Shown here piece by piece: positions 16,513-24,783 of a stretch of DNA of 36,696 nt (position 1 is its first letter; every line of letters starts with the position of its first letter). The notes beneath the pieces were generated by a model. That model searched no databases. It saw nothing but the letters and a program-made list of their open reading frames with translations, and had not been told where the DNA came from. Made by a program: the position numbers and the translations under genes. Where the stretch lies: the NCBI GenBank assembly GCA_014382125.1, contig JACNKI010000177.1, forward strand, positions 1-36,696, written 5' to 3'. The stretch is from Bacteroidota bacterium (GTDB lineage: Bacteria > Bacteroidota > Bacteroidia > Bacteroidales > FEN-979).

Positions 16513-18192
16513 CTAGTCTACAGTCTTATGGAGAAACGAATTTTCACTCCGGATCTCCAGCCCGTTCTCGCTATTTTCAGATACGCTCATCCCGGGGATC
16601 TGTGATTCAGCTGAGGGTGTTGCCTCTGGCAGGTCTACATTTCTTCTTTTATAAGCCGGAACACTTTCGATCTCATACAGGTTATTTTCGATCGGGGTAT
16701 GGTTCTTCAGTTTTTCACTGAGAGCTTTCAGTTTCTGGATCCTTTCACCCCCCATCTTATTCCATTCAGGCTGCTCGTCGTCAGAACCTGTATCAGGTAC
16801 TATCGATGGTGGTGTTGGTTGCTTCTCTATATCGGAAGATACTGTTTCCACCTGCTTGTCGATGATATATATCTCTTCCTGCTCTGGTTTTGGGGTGTCC
16901 AGATCGAAAACGATCTCACGCTGGATAAAATCACTCTCTTTTGTTTCTATGACCCTCTCAATCTCCTTAACCTCTTCAACCTCTTCGGGCTCAGTGATCT
17001 TTGACTGTTCCACTTTCTCTTCTGCCACATCGAGCACGGGCTCATTTTCATCAGCTGCTGCTATGATGACCTCCGGTTCTGTCTCAGTAATCGGTTCCGG
17101 TTCCGGCATGACTTCAGGTTCAGGTTTTTCGATCCGGGTTTCCACTATCGGATCAGACTTCTCTTCTGAATAGAGATCCCGGATAACAACATCTTTTTTC
17201 CCTGGGCCGCCAGCCCGACGATGTTCGTCATCAAATCCCGTAGCAATAATGGTCACACTGATTTTCTCTTCCAGACTATCATCCAGTCCATTTCCCCAGA
17301 TGACCTCTGTAGAGGATTTTGTTTTTTCCTGAATGTAATCGGTGATCTCAGTTACCTCGTCCATGGTTATTTCCTCTTTTCCGGAAGAGATATACAACAA
17401 CAGATTAATGGCTCCTTCGATGTCGTTGTTGTTTAGAAGCGGAGAGCTAATTGCCTCTTCAACAGCTTGTAATGCCCGGTTTTCACCGCTGGCCACTCCC
17501 GTACCCATGATTGCAACACCGCTGTCTTTCATCACGGTCTTCACATCTTCGAAATCGACGTTGATATATCCGGTTACCGTTATGATCTCTGCAATTCCTC
17601 TGGCTGCAGTGGTTAGTACATTATCCGCCTGGCTGAAGGCTTCCGAAAGACGAAGATTTCCATATAACTCACGCAGTTTATCATTGCTGATGATCAGCAA
17701 TGCATCTACATGTTCTTTCAGATGTTTAATCCCTTCATCCGCATACAATTTCCGTTTGCGTCCTTCGAAAGCAAAAGGAAGGGTAACGATCCCAACGGTC
17801 AATATCCCTAACTCTTTTGAGATCTCTGCGATCACAGGAGCCGCTCCTGTCCCGGTTCCGCCCCCAAGACCGGCTGTGATAAATAGCATTTTCGTCTCTT
17901 TCTGCAGGATTTCCCTGATGTTATCTGCATCCTCCAGAGCAGAGTTTCGGCCAATAGAGGGAACTGCACCAGCACCAAGCCCTGATGTCAGATTGGTTCC
18001 CAGTTGTATCTTCACCGGGACCGGACTGGATTCCATCGCCTGGGCATCCGTATTGCAAATGATAAAGTCAACGCCTTTAATACCCTGGTTATACATGTGA
18101 GTGACAGCATTACTGCCACCACCTCCTACGCCAATAACTTTGATGATATTTGATTGATTTTTCGGAAGGTCGAATTTTAACATATCTGGCAT
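16513..18192 (-). CDS. ftsZ: Cell division protein FtsZ with long acidic linker
   Basis: Tubulin-like GTPase that forms the division ring. The GTPase core (about 15-325) has VIGVGGGGSNAV, NTDAQAM and the tubulin signature GLGGGTGTGAAPV (about 108-120). An acidic, low-complexity linker follows (about 326-505; EPEPEVMPEPEP, EEVEEVKEIERV). The conserved tail motif appears as VPAYKRRNVDLP (about 514-525) and is followed by another 34 residues. The final HKTVD and the stop codon come from two heptamer units (AGTCTAC/AGTCTTA on the plus strand). Last gene of the dcw cluster. Confidence 0.96.
   Translation of the reverse strand: MPDMLKFDLPKNQSNIIKVIGVGGGGSNAVTHMYNQGIKGVDFIICNTDAQAMESSPVPVKIQLGTNLTSGLGAGAVPSIGRNSALEDADNIREILQKETKMLFITAGLGGGTGTGAAPVIAEISKELGILTVGIVTLPFAFEGRKRKLYADEGIKHLKEHVDALLIISNDKLRELYGNLRLSEAFSQADNVLTTAARGIAEIITVTGYINVDFEDVKTVMKDSGVAIMGTGVASGENRALQAVEEAISSPLLNNNDIEGAINLLLYISSGKEEITMDEVTEITDYIQEKTKSSTEVIWGNGLDDSLEEKISVTIIATGFDDEHRRAGGPGKKDVVIRDLYSEEKSDPIVETRIEKPEPEVMPEPEPITETEPEVIIAAADENEPVLDVAEEKVEQSKITEPEEVEEVKEIERVIETKESDFIQREIVFDLDTPKPEQEEIYIIDKQVETVSSDIEKQPTPPSIVPDTGSDDEQPEWNKMGGERIQKLKALSEKLKNHTPIENNLYEIESVPAYKRRNVDLPEATPSAESQIPGMSVSENSENGLEIRSENSFLHKTVD
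16515..16528. repeat. Two GTAGACT-family heptamers at ftsZ 3' end
   Basis: AGTCTAC AGTCTTA on the plus strand (TAAGACT GTAGACT on the coding strand). The units supply the last codons and part of the stop codon. Same family as in murC and at 33201 and 35175. Confidence 0.5.
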
Positions 18193-18291
18193 GGGATCTG
18201 GTTTTTGGATTGTCTAAAATTAGGTTGTTTGCTAACTGAAACTAGTTCGTATTTTGATTTTTATTAACAAAGTAGTTGTTAATAGACGGCT

Positions 18292-19620
18292 TTATTCATT
18301 TTCCTCTTCGAACCAGTTCTTGATCCGTTCGAGAAAAATTTCGGTAAATTTTTTCCCTTCCCGGGTTCGGTCCTTCTCCTTTTTCTTCTTCGTTTTCTTG
18401 ACATTCTGACCATCTTCAGCAGCGTCTGTCACCTCTTCCAGTTCCTGCAGCTTTTGCTTCTCTTTCTCGTACCGTTCGCTTCCAACGATCACTAATCCCA
18501 CACTGGTGGCGAACATTGGACAGGCCATCTCCTCCAATACATTTTTAGCCAGATGTTCGTTCGGGTAACCGATCCGTGTATCCATTCCGGTTACAAATTC
18601 TGCCAGTTGAGCAACATGTTTCATCTGAGCTCCTCCACCCGTTAGTACTATCCCACCGATAAGTTTCTTCTCATAACCCGAACTCTTGATCTCATAATAG
18701 ATATGTTCAATGATCTCCTCCATCCGTGCCTGGATGATGTTGGCCAGGTTGCGAAGGCTGATCTCTTTGGGAGGCCTGCCCCGCAAACCGGGGATTGCTA
18801 CAATCTCTTCGTCTTTGTTTTCACTGGCAAGGGCAGATCCAAATTTGATCTTGAGTTCTTCAGCATGTTTCTTGATGATTGAACAGCCCTCCTTCACATC
18901 TTCGCTGATGATCTCACCTCCAAGCGGAATAACGGCTGTATGGCGAATGATCCCTTCGTGGAAAATGGCGATATCCGAAGTGCCTCCTCCAACATCCACC
19001 AGGACTACACCAGCTTCTTTCTCCTCATCACTTAATACCGCTTCTGCCGAAGCGATTGGCTCCAGAATCAGTTCTACAACCTCAAGTTCCGCTCGCCGTA
19101 CACATTTGTAGATGTTTTTGGCTGCGGCTGTCTGCCCTATGATGATGTGGAAATTAGCATCCAGGGAGCTTCCTATCATCCCTTTGGGTTGCCTGATGCC
19201 ATGTTCCCCATCTACACTGAACTCCTGCGGGACCACTTCCAGGATCTCTTCTCCGGGACTCATATTCAGGTTGAACATACTGTTACAGAGGCTGTCGATA
19301 TCCTCCTGGCTGATCTCCGTTTCGGTTTCGTCCCGGATCATGCTCCCCCGGTGCTGGAGGCTTTTGATATGTTGCCCCGCGATGCCGACATTCACGAACT
19401 GGATCTCTATTCCCGATTTCCGGGAGGCTTCGGCAACAGCCTCTTTAATCGACTGAACTGTATTCTCAATGTTGGAAACGACACCCCGTTTCACACCGAT
19501 CGACGGCACTTTTCCATATCCGATGATCTCTATCTTATCGAATTCATTCTTTTGACCAACGATAACAGCGATTTTGGTGGTTCCGATATCAAGACCGACA
19601 ATAATTCCTGAGTTTTTCAT
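18292..19620 (-). CDS. ftsA: Cell division protein FtsA
   Basis: Actin-like ATPase that tethers FtsZ to the membrane. It has the phosphate-1 motif IVGLDIGTTKIAVIVG near the start, VLVDVGGGTSDIAIF (phosphate 2) and GGIVLTGGGAQMK (adenosine). A Lys/Glu-rich stretch (KKTKKKKEKDRTREGKK) leads to the C-terminal amphipathic helix FTEIFLERIKNWFEEE, the expected membrane anchor. Start is ATG 19620; the track start (TTG 19626) adds two residues. It begins 6 nt after the ftsQ stop. Confidence 0.95.
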   Translation of the reverse strand: MKNSGIIVGLDIGTTKIAVIVGQKNEFDKIEIIGYGKVPSIGVKRGVVSNIENTVQSIKEAVAEASRKSGIEIQFVNVGIAGQHIKSLQHRGSMIRDETETEISQEDIDSLCNSMFNLNMSPGEEILEVVPQEFSVDGEHGIRQPKGMIGSSLDANFHIIIGQTAAAKNIYKCVRRAELEVVELILEPIASAEAVLSDEEKEAGVVLVDVGGGTSDIAIFHEGIIRHTAVIPLGGEIISEDVKEGCSIIKKHAEELKIKFGSALASENKDEEIVAIPGLRGRPPKEISLRNLANIIQARMEEIIEHIYYEIKSSGYEKKLIGGIVLTGGGAQMKHVAQLAEFVTGMDTRIGYPNEHLAKNVLEEMACPMFATSVGLVIVGSERYEKEKQKLQELEEVTDAAEDGQNVKKTKKKKEKDRTREGKKFTEIFLERIKNWFEEENE

Positions 19621-19626
19621 AGTCAA

Positions 19627-20436
19627 CTATATTTTTGAACAAACAACTTGATTCTTGTATTTGATATTGATGACATTGTATCTATTCCAGCCAATTTTAT
19701 TGAGTCCTCTTTTGTAGAAGATAAAAAGACGCTGAAATTTGTCCTCCAGATCCTCAACATTCCCGAGTAACACAATGTGATCCCCAACCTTCGGAATGAG
19801 CTCGTATTCACCATTTTTATTGACATAGATCTGGTCGACCTGAGCTTTGAAGAAGGGTTTCCGGTTGATAAATAGGGCCAGTTTATAAAGATCAGACAGA
19901 AGTCGGGATGAGTTAGCAGAGGCAGCCGGGTGCTGTTCTGATCCGGCAGAGGAGCCAACGAAACAAGCATCAGGAATATGTCCGGATGCAATGAGTACCC
20001 TGGCAGGGTGATCAGGATTGATTGGGAGAATCACTCCCTGGTCCCCAATATAATAACCCTTGTTGGTTTCAGTCATGATGCGCAGAGTGGGCTGGCGTTG
20101 GAAAACATGCACGTGGACATCGCCGGGATAGGTTTCAAATACATTTGCCTGCAATACATACGGCTGCTTGGTTATGGCTCGTTCAATTTTTTCCGTATTG
20201 ATCCTCCACATGGGTAACCCTTGTATCACTCCCGATTGTTGCCGGATCAGGGAGTCAATATCGGATTCAGGGATAAGTATCTCTGAATGGCCATAGTGCA
20301 TAATGATTTCAACTTTTTTGCAGATGGTTGCATTCTGTTCATAATCAACAAATCCCAGCATCAGCCCCATGCCTGTCAGGAGCAGCCCCAACAGGATCGA
20401 GTCAAAAATTCGCCGTATTTTCTTTTTCAATCTCAT
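19627..20436 (-). CDS. ftsQ: Cell division protein FtsQ/DivIB
   Basis: Bitopic divisome protein of 269 residues. It has a short cytosolic N-terminus (MRLKKKIRRIF), one membrane segment (about 12-30), then a POTRA/FtsQ region (SEILIPESDIDSLI, PYVLQANVFETYPGDVHVHVFQRQP) and VGDHIVLLGNVEDLEDKFQRL near the end. A Ser/Ala-rich stretch (GSSAGSEQHPAASANSS, about 165-181) looks longer than usual. It overlaps murC by 4 nt (ATGA) and is followed at once by ftsA. Confidence 0.92.
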   Translation of the reverse strand: MRLKKKIRRIFDSILLGLLLTGMGLMLGFVDYEQNATICKKVEIIMHYGHSEILIPESDIDSLIRQQSGVIQGLPMWRINTEKIERAITKQPYVLQANVFETYPGDVHVHVFQRQPTLRIMTETNKGYYIGDQGVILPINPDHPARVLIASGHIPDACFVGSSAGSEQHPAASANSSRLLSDLYKLALFINRKPFFKAQVDQIYVNKNGEYELIPKVGDHIVLLGNVEDLEDKFQRLFIFYKRGLNKIGWNRYNVINIKYKNQVVCSKI

Positions 20437-21848
20437 GTGGAAAAAGCATCCGTGATAGGTTCAACCAATTTAGCAATATCGCCCGCGCCCAGCGTTAGTA
20501 AAACTTCAGGCCGTTGTTGTTCCAGAATCCCTATCAGCTCCTTATTGCTACAAAGTTGCTTGTGATTACTATCGATCTTTGCTAATAGCATCTCAGACGA
20601 CACGCCGGGTATAGGTTGCTCACGTGCGGGATAGATTTCAAGCAGGATCATGTTGTCCAGATTGGATAATACAGCGGCAAAGTCATCCTCCAGATCTCTG
20701 GTTCGACTATAAAGATGTGGCTGGAATACCCCTGTGATCTGTCGTCCCGGATACAACTCTCTGACTGCCTGGATACATGCATTCAACTCCTCCGGGTGAT
20801 GGGCATAATCGTCGATATAGATAAAATCCTTTCTCCGGATCCGAATATCAAAGCGACGTTCAACACCCTGGAAACTACTTGCGGCCGACTTCAGTTCCGC
20901 AGCTTCAATACCTGTCAGGTATCCGACAGCCAGCGCTGCAATAGCATTCTCCAGGTTGAACATGCCGGGCATGCCTAAAACAAAACCAGGAATCGTTTCT
21001 GTAGGGGTAACGAAATCGAAATAGATCAATCCCTCTCGAATAAAGATATTCTTAGCAAAGAAGTTGGACTCCGTGTTGAGAGCATAGGTAAACCGGTTGT
21101 AGACAACATGGTCGTCAGGTTCGATAGCGATACCTTTTTTCATGATCAGCGAACCATTCTTCCGAATTTTTCCAGTGAATTTCGTGAAGGTTTTGATCAA
21201 CTGGTCGTGATCGTCATATATATCCAGGTGATCCGGATCAACTGACGTAATGATGGCGATGTCGGGGGAAAGCTGAAGGAAGGAACGGTCGTATTCATCA
21301 GCTTCGACAACAGCGTAGATTGGCGATTTGCGATCCGTGATTCGTGATTCGTGATCCGTGACTGAAGACTGTGGACTGAGAACTGAGAACTCTACAAAAT
21401 TGGTTCCGTAATTCTTGGAGATACCTCCCAGGAATGCCATGAGTTCCTTCCCGGCGGTACGTAGAATATGGGCAATGAAGGTAGAGATCGTGGTCTTACC
21501 ATGTGATCCGGCAACTGCAATGGTAGTGAATTGGGAAGTGATCTCTCCCAACACTTCTGACCGCTTTTTGATAGGGATTCCCTGCTGCATTAACTCTTGA
21601 TATCCTGCATGCTCTTTCGGTACCGCTGGTGTCCAGACAACCAGGTCAACTTCTTTAGGGATCAGATCCGTCTCTTCCTCAAAATGGATCTCAATTCCTT
21701 CCCGGATAAGCTGGTCGGTAAGAGGGGTGGAGGTTTTATCATACCCTGTTACATTGACCCCATTCCGTTTAAAATACCTGGCCAGGGCGCTCATCCCGAT
21801 GCCGCCGATACCCAGAAAATATACCGATTTGATTTGGTTAAGATCCAT
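20433..21848 (-). CDS. murC: UDP-N-acetylmuramate--L-alanine ligase
   Basis: Adds L-Ala to UDP-MurNAc in peptidoglycan synthesis. The nucleotide-sugar domain has FLGIGGIGMSALARYF (11-26), the P-loop AVAGSHGKTT is at 111-120, followed by VVEADEYDRSFL (180-191) and DYAHHPEEL. Residues about 153-176 (VLSPQSSVTDHESRITDRKSP), just before the conserved EADEYDRSF block, are encoded by ten heptamer units and appear inserted. Total 471 residues. It overlaps murG by 11 nt and ftsQ by 4 nt, so translation is probably coupled. Confidence 0.95.
   Translation of the reverse strand: MDLNQIKSVYFLGIGGIGMSALARYFKRNGVNVTGYDKTSTPLTDQLIREGIEIHFEEETDLIPKEVDLVVWTPAVPKEHAGYQELMQQGIPIKKRSEVLGEITSQFTTIAVAGSHGKTTISTFIAHILRTAGKELMAFLGGISKNYGTNFVEFSVLSPQSSVTDHESRITDRKSPIYAVVEADEYDRSFLQLSPDIAIITSVDPDHLDIYDDHDQLIKTFTKFTGKIRKNGSLIMKKGIAIEPDDHVVYNRFTYALNTESNFFAKNIFIREGLIYFDFVTPTETIPGFVLGMPGMFNLENAIAALAVGYLTGIEAAELKSAASSFQGVERRFDIRIRRKDFIYIDDYAHHPEELNACIQAVRELYPGRQITGVFQPHLYSRTRDLEDDFAAVLSNLDNMILLEIYPAREQPIPGVSSEMLLAKIDSNHKQLCSNKELIGILEQQRPEVLLTLGAGDIAKLVEPITDAFST
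21323..21392. repeat. Ten-unit heptamer array inside murC (two families)
   Basis: GCGATTT GCGATCC GTGATTC GTGATTC GTGATCC GTGACTG, then AAGACTG TGGACTG AGAACTG AGAACTC. The phase of 7 holds across the change from the GTGATTC family to the GTGGACT family. In frame in murC. Confidence 0.85.
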
Positions 21849-23034
21849 TGGGTTCGGGTTTCGTGTGAACTAGCTTAAACACCTCTTCTACAATCCTATC
21901 GGCGGCATCGTTGATTGCCATTTTCTTTATATTTTGGCTAAGCTGCTGTAGTTTTTTCCTATCATTGATCAATCCGGATATCAGTGCCGGCAATTGTGTT
22001 GGAGCCTCATTATCAGATATCATGATCGCTGCCTCTTTGTCGACAAGTGCAAGGGCATTCTTTGTCTGATGGTCTTCTGCCACATTGGGTGAAGGGATCA
22101 GGATTGTTGGCTTCCCTGCAACACACAGTTCTGAAATGGCAATCGCGCCGGCTCGTGTAATCACCAGATCAGCACAGGAATAGGCAAGGTCCATCCGGTC
22201 GATGAAAGGAACGATACTGGATGCTCGATGCTGGATGCTCGATACTGGATGCTGGATGCTGGATGCTGGATGACTGGATGACTGGATGCTTTTTCCTTGA
22301 ATTTTGAATTTTGAATCTTGAACCTGATTCATTATTTCTTCAAAATAATGTTTTCCTGTCTGCCAGAGTAATTGAATCCCATCCGGCAGGCCTTGTTCCA
22401 GCAATGCCAGCATGCTTTCATTGATGGCCCGGGCGCCACCGCTACCGCCCATGGTCAGAACAGTTTGTTTATCAGGATCAAGCTCGAAATGGCGATAGGC
22501 TTCAGGTATGTGATCCGGCAATGCGATCAGGTCTTTACGAACAGGATTACCGGTTAACACAATCTTCTCTTTCGGGAAATAGTCAGACATACCGTCATAG
22601 GTTACACATATTGTCTGGACTTGTTTTCCAAGCAAGCGGTTAGTGATCCCGGGGTAGGAGTTTTGTTCCTGGATCAGCGCAGGCTTTCCCATTGAAGTAG
22701 CTGCCCGCAAAGTGGGACCGCTGGCATACCCGCCAACACCAACCACTACATCGGGATTAAATTTTTTAATGATCGAACGGGCTTTAAAGAGACTTCCAAT
22801 CAGTTTGAATGGGAAGGTCAGGTTTTTCCAGGTCGCCCTGCGGATCAACCCGGCGACAGTTAATCCTTCAATGGGAAAACCGGCTGCCGGAACTTTCACC
22901 ATCTCCATCTTCCCTTTGGCGCCAATGAAGAGGATATCTGCTTCCGGCTCATTTTTTCTGATTGCCTGAGCGATAGCAATAGCCGGGAAGACATGTCCTC
23001 CGGTACCTCCTCCGCTGATGATGAACCTGCTCAT
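21838..23034 (-). CDS. murG: UDP-GlcNAc:lipid I N-acetylglucosaminyltransferase
   Basis: Makes lipid II on the inner face of the membrane. It shows the N-terminal ISGGGTGGHVFPAIAIA loop, VGVGGYASGPTLRAA, QEQNSYPGITNRLL, the second-domain MGGSGGARAIN, and the donor-binding ITRAGAIAISEL and PSPNVAEDHQTKNA. Residues about 237-274 (SSHPASSIQHPVSSIQHR and flanks) sit between KHYFEEIM and VPFIDRMD and are made of heptamer arrays. This explains the length of 398 residues against about 365 in relatives. It overlaps murC by 11 nt. Confidence 0.95.
   Translation of the reverse strand: MSRFIISGGGTGGHVFPAIAIAQAIRKNEPEADILFIGAKGKMEMVKVPAAGFPIEGLTVAGLIRRATWKNLTFPFKLIGSLFKARSIIKKFNPDVVVGVGGYASGPTLRAATSMGKPALIQEQNSYPGITNRLLGKQVQTICVTYDGMSDYFPKEKIVLTGNPVRKDLIALPDHIPEAYRHFELDPDKQTVLTMGGSGGARAINESMLALLEQGLPDGIQLLWQTGKHYFEEIMNQVQDSKFKIQGKSIQSSSHPASSIQHPVSSIQHRASSIVPFIDRMDLAYSCADLVITRAGAIAISELCVAGKPTILIPSPNVAEDHQTKNALALVDKEAAIMISDNEAPTQLPALISGLINDRKKLQQLSQNIKKMAINDAADRIVEEVFKLVHTKPEPNGS
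22214..22324. repeat. Long heptamer array inside murG (ATGCTGG and TTGAATT families)
   Basis: Eight 7-bp units (ATACTGG, ATGCTCG, ATGCTGG and so on, 22214-22269) are followed by two 8-bp units (ATGACTGG), then a short gap, then TTGAATT TTGAATT TTGAATC TTGAACC (22297-22324). About 110 bp in frame; the largest array in the window. Confidence 0.88.
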
Positions 23035-23036
23035 TA

Positions 23037-24227
23037 TTACGCTGTCACTGGTTGGTTTTCTTGTAAAATATCTATCTCTGTTCCGTTCTTTGTTTCAATT
23101 TCAATCCGCCTGCTTACACTCAGGATGATACCGATCGAGATGCAGGTGAACCAGATGGATGTTCCACCCATACTGATCAACGGCAAGGTCTGGCCGGTTA
23201 CCGGAAAGAGATTTACCGCAACAGCCATGTTGATCAAAGCCTGGAATACCAGGCTGAACCCGATCCCGACACTCAGCAGAGCCCCGAAATTGCCGGGGCA
23301 TTTATTCGCTATTCTGATCACCCGGAAAAAGAGGATCAAATAGAGCAGCATCACGACTCCACCTCCTACAATACCATACTCTTCTATGATGATCGCAAAA
23401 ATGAAATCGGAATAGGGGTGAGGCAGGAAATTCCGCTGGGTACTTTTTCCGGGAGATTTACCCAATAATCCTCCGGAAACAATAGCGATCTTAGCCTGAT
23501 CAACCTGATAGGTAGCATCACTGTTTGCTTTCTCTTTATTAAAAAACGTTTCGATCCTGTTTTTCCAGGTTGTACTTCTTGGCATAAGATTAGGCGCTAT
23601 CATGGCAATGGTCAGGATCAATATGATTACGATAAAACCTGCTCCGATCAATGCCATGATATACTTCAGGTTCACTCTGCCGATGAACATTAAAACAATA
23701 CTGGTGGCAAAAAGAATAGCGGCTGTTGAGAAGTTCGCCGGAAGGATCAGTGCACAGATGATACCGACCGGAAGAATGGCAGGCAGGAATCCTCGTTTGA
23801 ACTCTTTTATCTGCTCCTGATTTTTACTCAGCACACGGGCAACATACATGATCAGAAAGAGTTTGGCTACATCAGAACTCTGGAAGGTGATGTTGATGAT
23901 GGGCACCGTCAGCCAGCGGTTGGCTTCGTTGAGGTTGGTGCCGGAGATCAGGGTAACCAGCAGCAGTGGAACCGTCAGGATCAACCCGATCTGGGAGAGC
24001 CTCGAGTAGTAGGTATATTTGACCAGATGCATCAGGTACATCAGAGTGAACCCTAATCCCAGAATGATGAATTGTTTCATCAGGTAATATTCGGTGTTGC
24101 CGCCCTGCTTTTTATATGCAAGCAGACCGGTAGAACTGTATACAGCCAGAAGAGAAAAAAAGGAGAGGATGATCACGATGATCCAGATCACTTTATCTCC
24201 TTTGATATTTTTGAAATAGCTAAACAT
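23037..24227 (-). CDS. ftsW: Lipid II polymerase/division protein FtsW (SEDS)
   Basis: Polytopic SEDS glycosyltransferase (about ten helices, 396 residues) that polymerises lipid II at the septum with FtsI. Family blocks are visible: NEANRWLTVPIINITFQSSDVAKL (quoted in part: ANRWLTVPIINITFQSSDVAK), HPYSDFIFAIIIEEYGIVGG and NLFPVTGQTLPLISMGGTS. It begins 5 nt after the murD remnant and ends 2 nt before murG. Confidence 0.93.
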   Translation of the reverse strand: MFSYFKNIKGDKVIWIIVIILSFFSLLAVYSSTGLLAYKKQGGNTEYYLMKQFIILGLGFTLMYLMHLVKYTYYSRLSQIGLILTVPLLLVTLISGTNLNEANRWLTVPIINITFQSSDVAKLFLIMYVARVLSKNQEQIKEFKRGFLPAILPVGIICALILPANFSTAAILFATSIVLMFIGRVNLKYIMALIGAGFIVIILILTIAMIAPNLMPRSTTWKNRIETFFNKEKANSDATYQVDQAKIAIVSGGLLGKSPGKSTQRNFLPHPYSDFIFAIIIEEYGIVGGGVVMLLYLILFFRVIRIANKCPGNFGALLSVGIGFSLVFQALINMAVAVNLFPVTGQTLPLISMGGTSIWFTCISIGIILSVSRRIEIETKNGTEIDILQENQPVTA

Positions 24228-24232
24228 GTTTC

Positions 24233-24781
24233 TTAAAGTTTTGCTACAGATTTCCGAAAAGCCTCTCCTCGTTCTTCGAAATTTTCAAACATGTCGAAAC
24301 TGGCACAACCAGGTGATAACAATACAGCATCACCTTTCTTTCCCAGGTGGTACCCGATATCCACAGCCTCTTTCATATCCGTTACCTGGATGATGGGAAT
24401 GTCGGTCTTGTTGAATGTTTTCAGGATTTTCTGATTACTCTTACCCAGGCAGATTATCGCTTTCACTCTGCTGACAATCAATTCTTTGACCTCAGAATAG
24501 TCTGTTCCTTTTACACCTCCACCAGTGATCCAGATCACAGGACTGTTCATGTTCTCCAGCGCATACCAGGTTGAATTGATGGTACAGGCTCTTGAATCAT
24601 TAATGAACTCAATTCCATGGATGTTAGCAACCAACTCCATCTTATGATTGCCTGTATGTGAATCCAGGAGGGACTCTTTTATCAGCTCTTTCCGGAGTTC
24701 ATCGATCCTGTTTGTTACAGACGCTGCAAGCGAGGAGTAAGTTCTGGGGCGTCCTTGTAAAGCTAATGATTCTAAGGTCAT
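24233..24781 (-). pseudogene. murD: Truncated MurD: C-terminal domain only
   Basis: This sits at the murD position between mraY and ftsW but encodes only 182 residues (MurD is about 450). It matches MurD from the end of the ATPase domain onward. The UDP-MurNAc-binding domain and the GTNGKT P-loop are absent. There is no room for them: ATG 24781 lies 2 nt after the complete mraY stop. Residues that remain have drifted: the usual GKHNxYN block reads GRPRTYSS, HR reads HK, and DSKATN reads DSRACT. INSTWYALENM and PGCASFDMFENFEERG are still clear. It cannot be a ligase alone. It may be a decaying remnant or a retained domain with another role; a full MurD must exist elsewhere if muropeptides are made normally. 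Confidence 0.8.
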
Positions 24782-24783
24782 AG

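Noticed and set aside
17342-18100. 252-residue plus-strand ORF opposite ftsZ
   Set aside because: Ser/Ile-rich antisense translation of the conserved FtsZ core, with no domain, and opposite in strand to the operon.
18193-18291. Separate promoter for ftsZ in the ftsA-ftsZ gap
   Set aside because: TAATTTTA on the minus strand is near the -7 consensus but no -33 element or other support was seen; left unannotated.
22214-22324. Possible CRISPR array
   Set aside because: Units are 7-8 bp with no spacers, lie in frame inside murG, and there are no cas genes.
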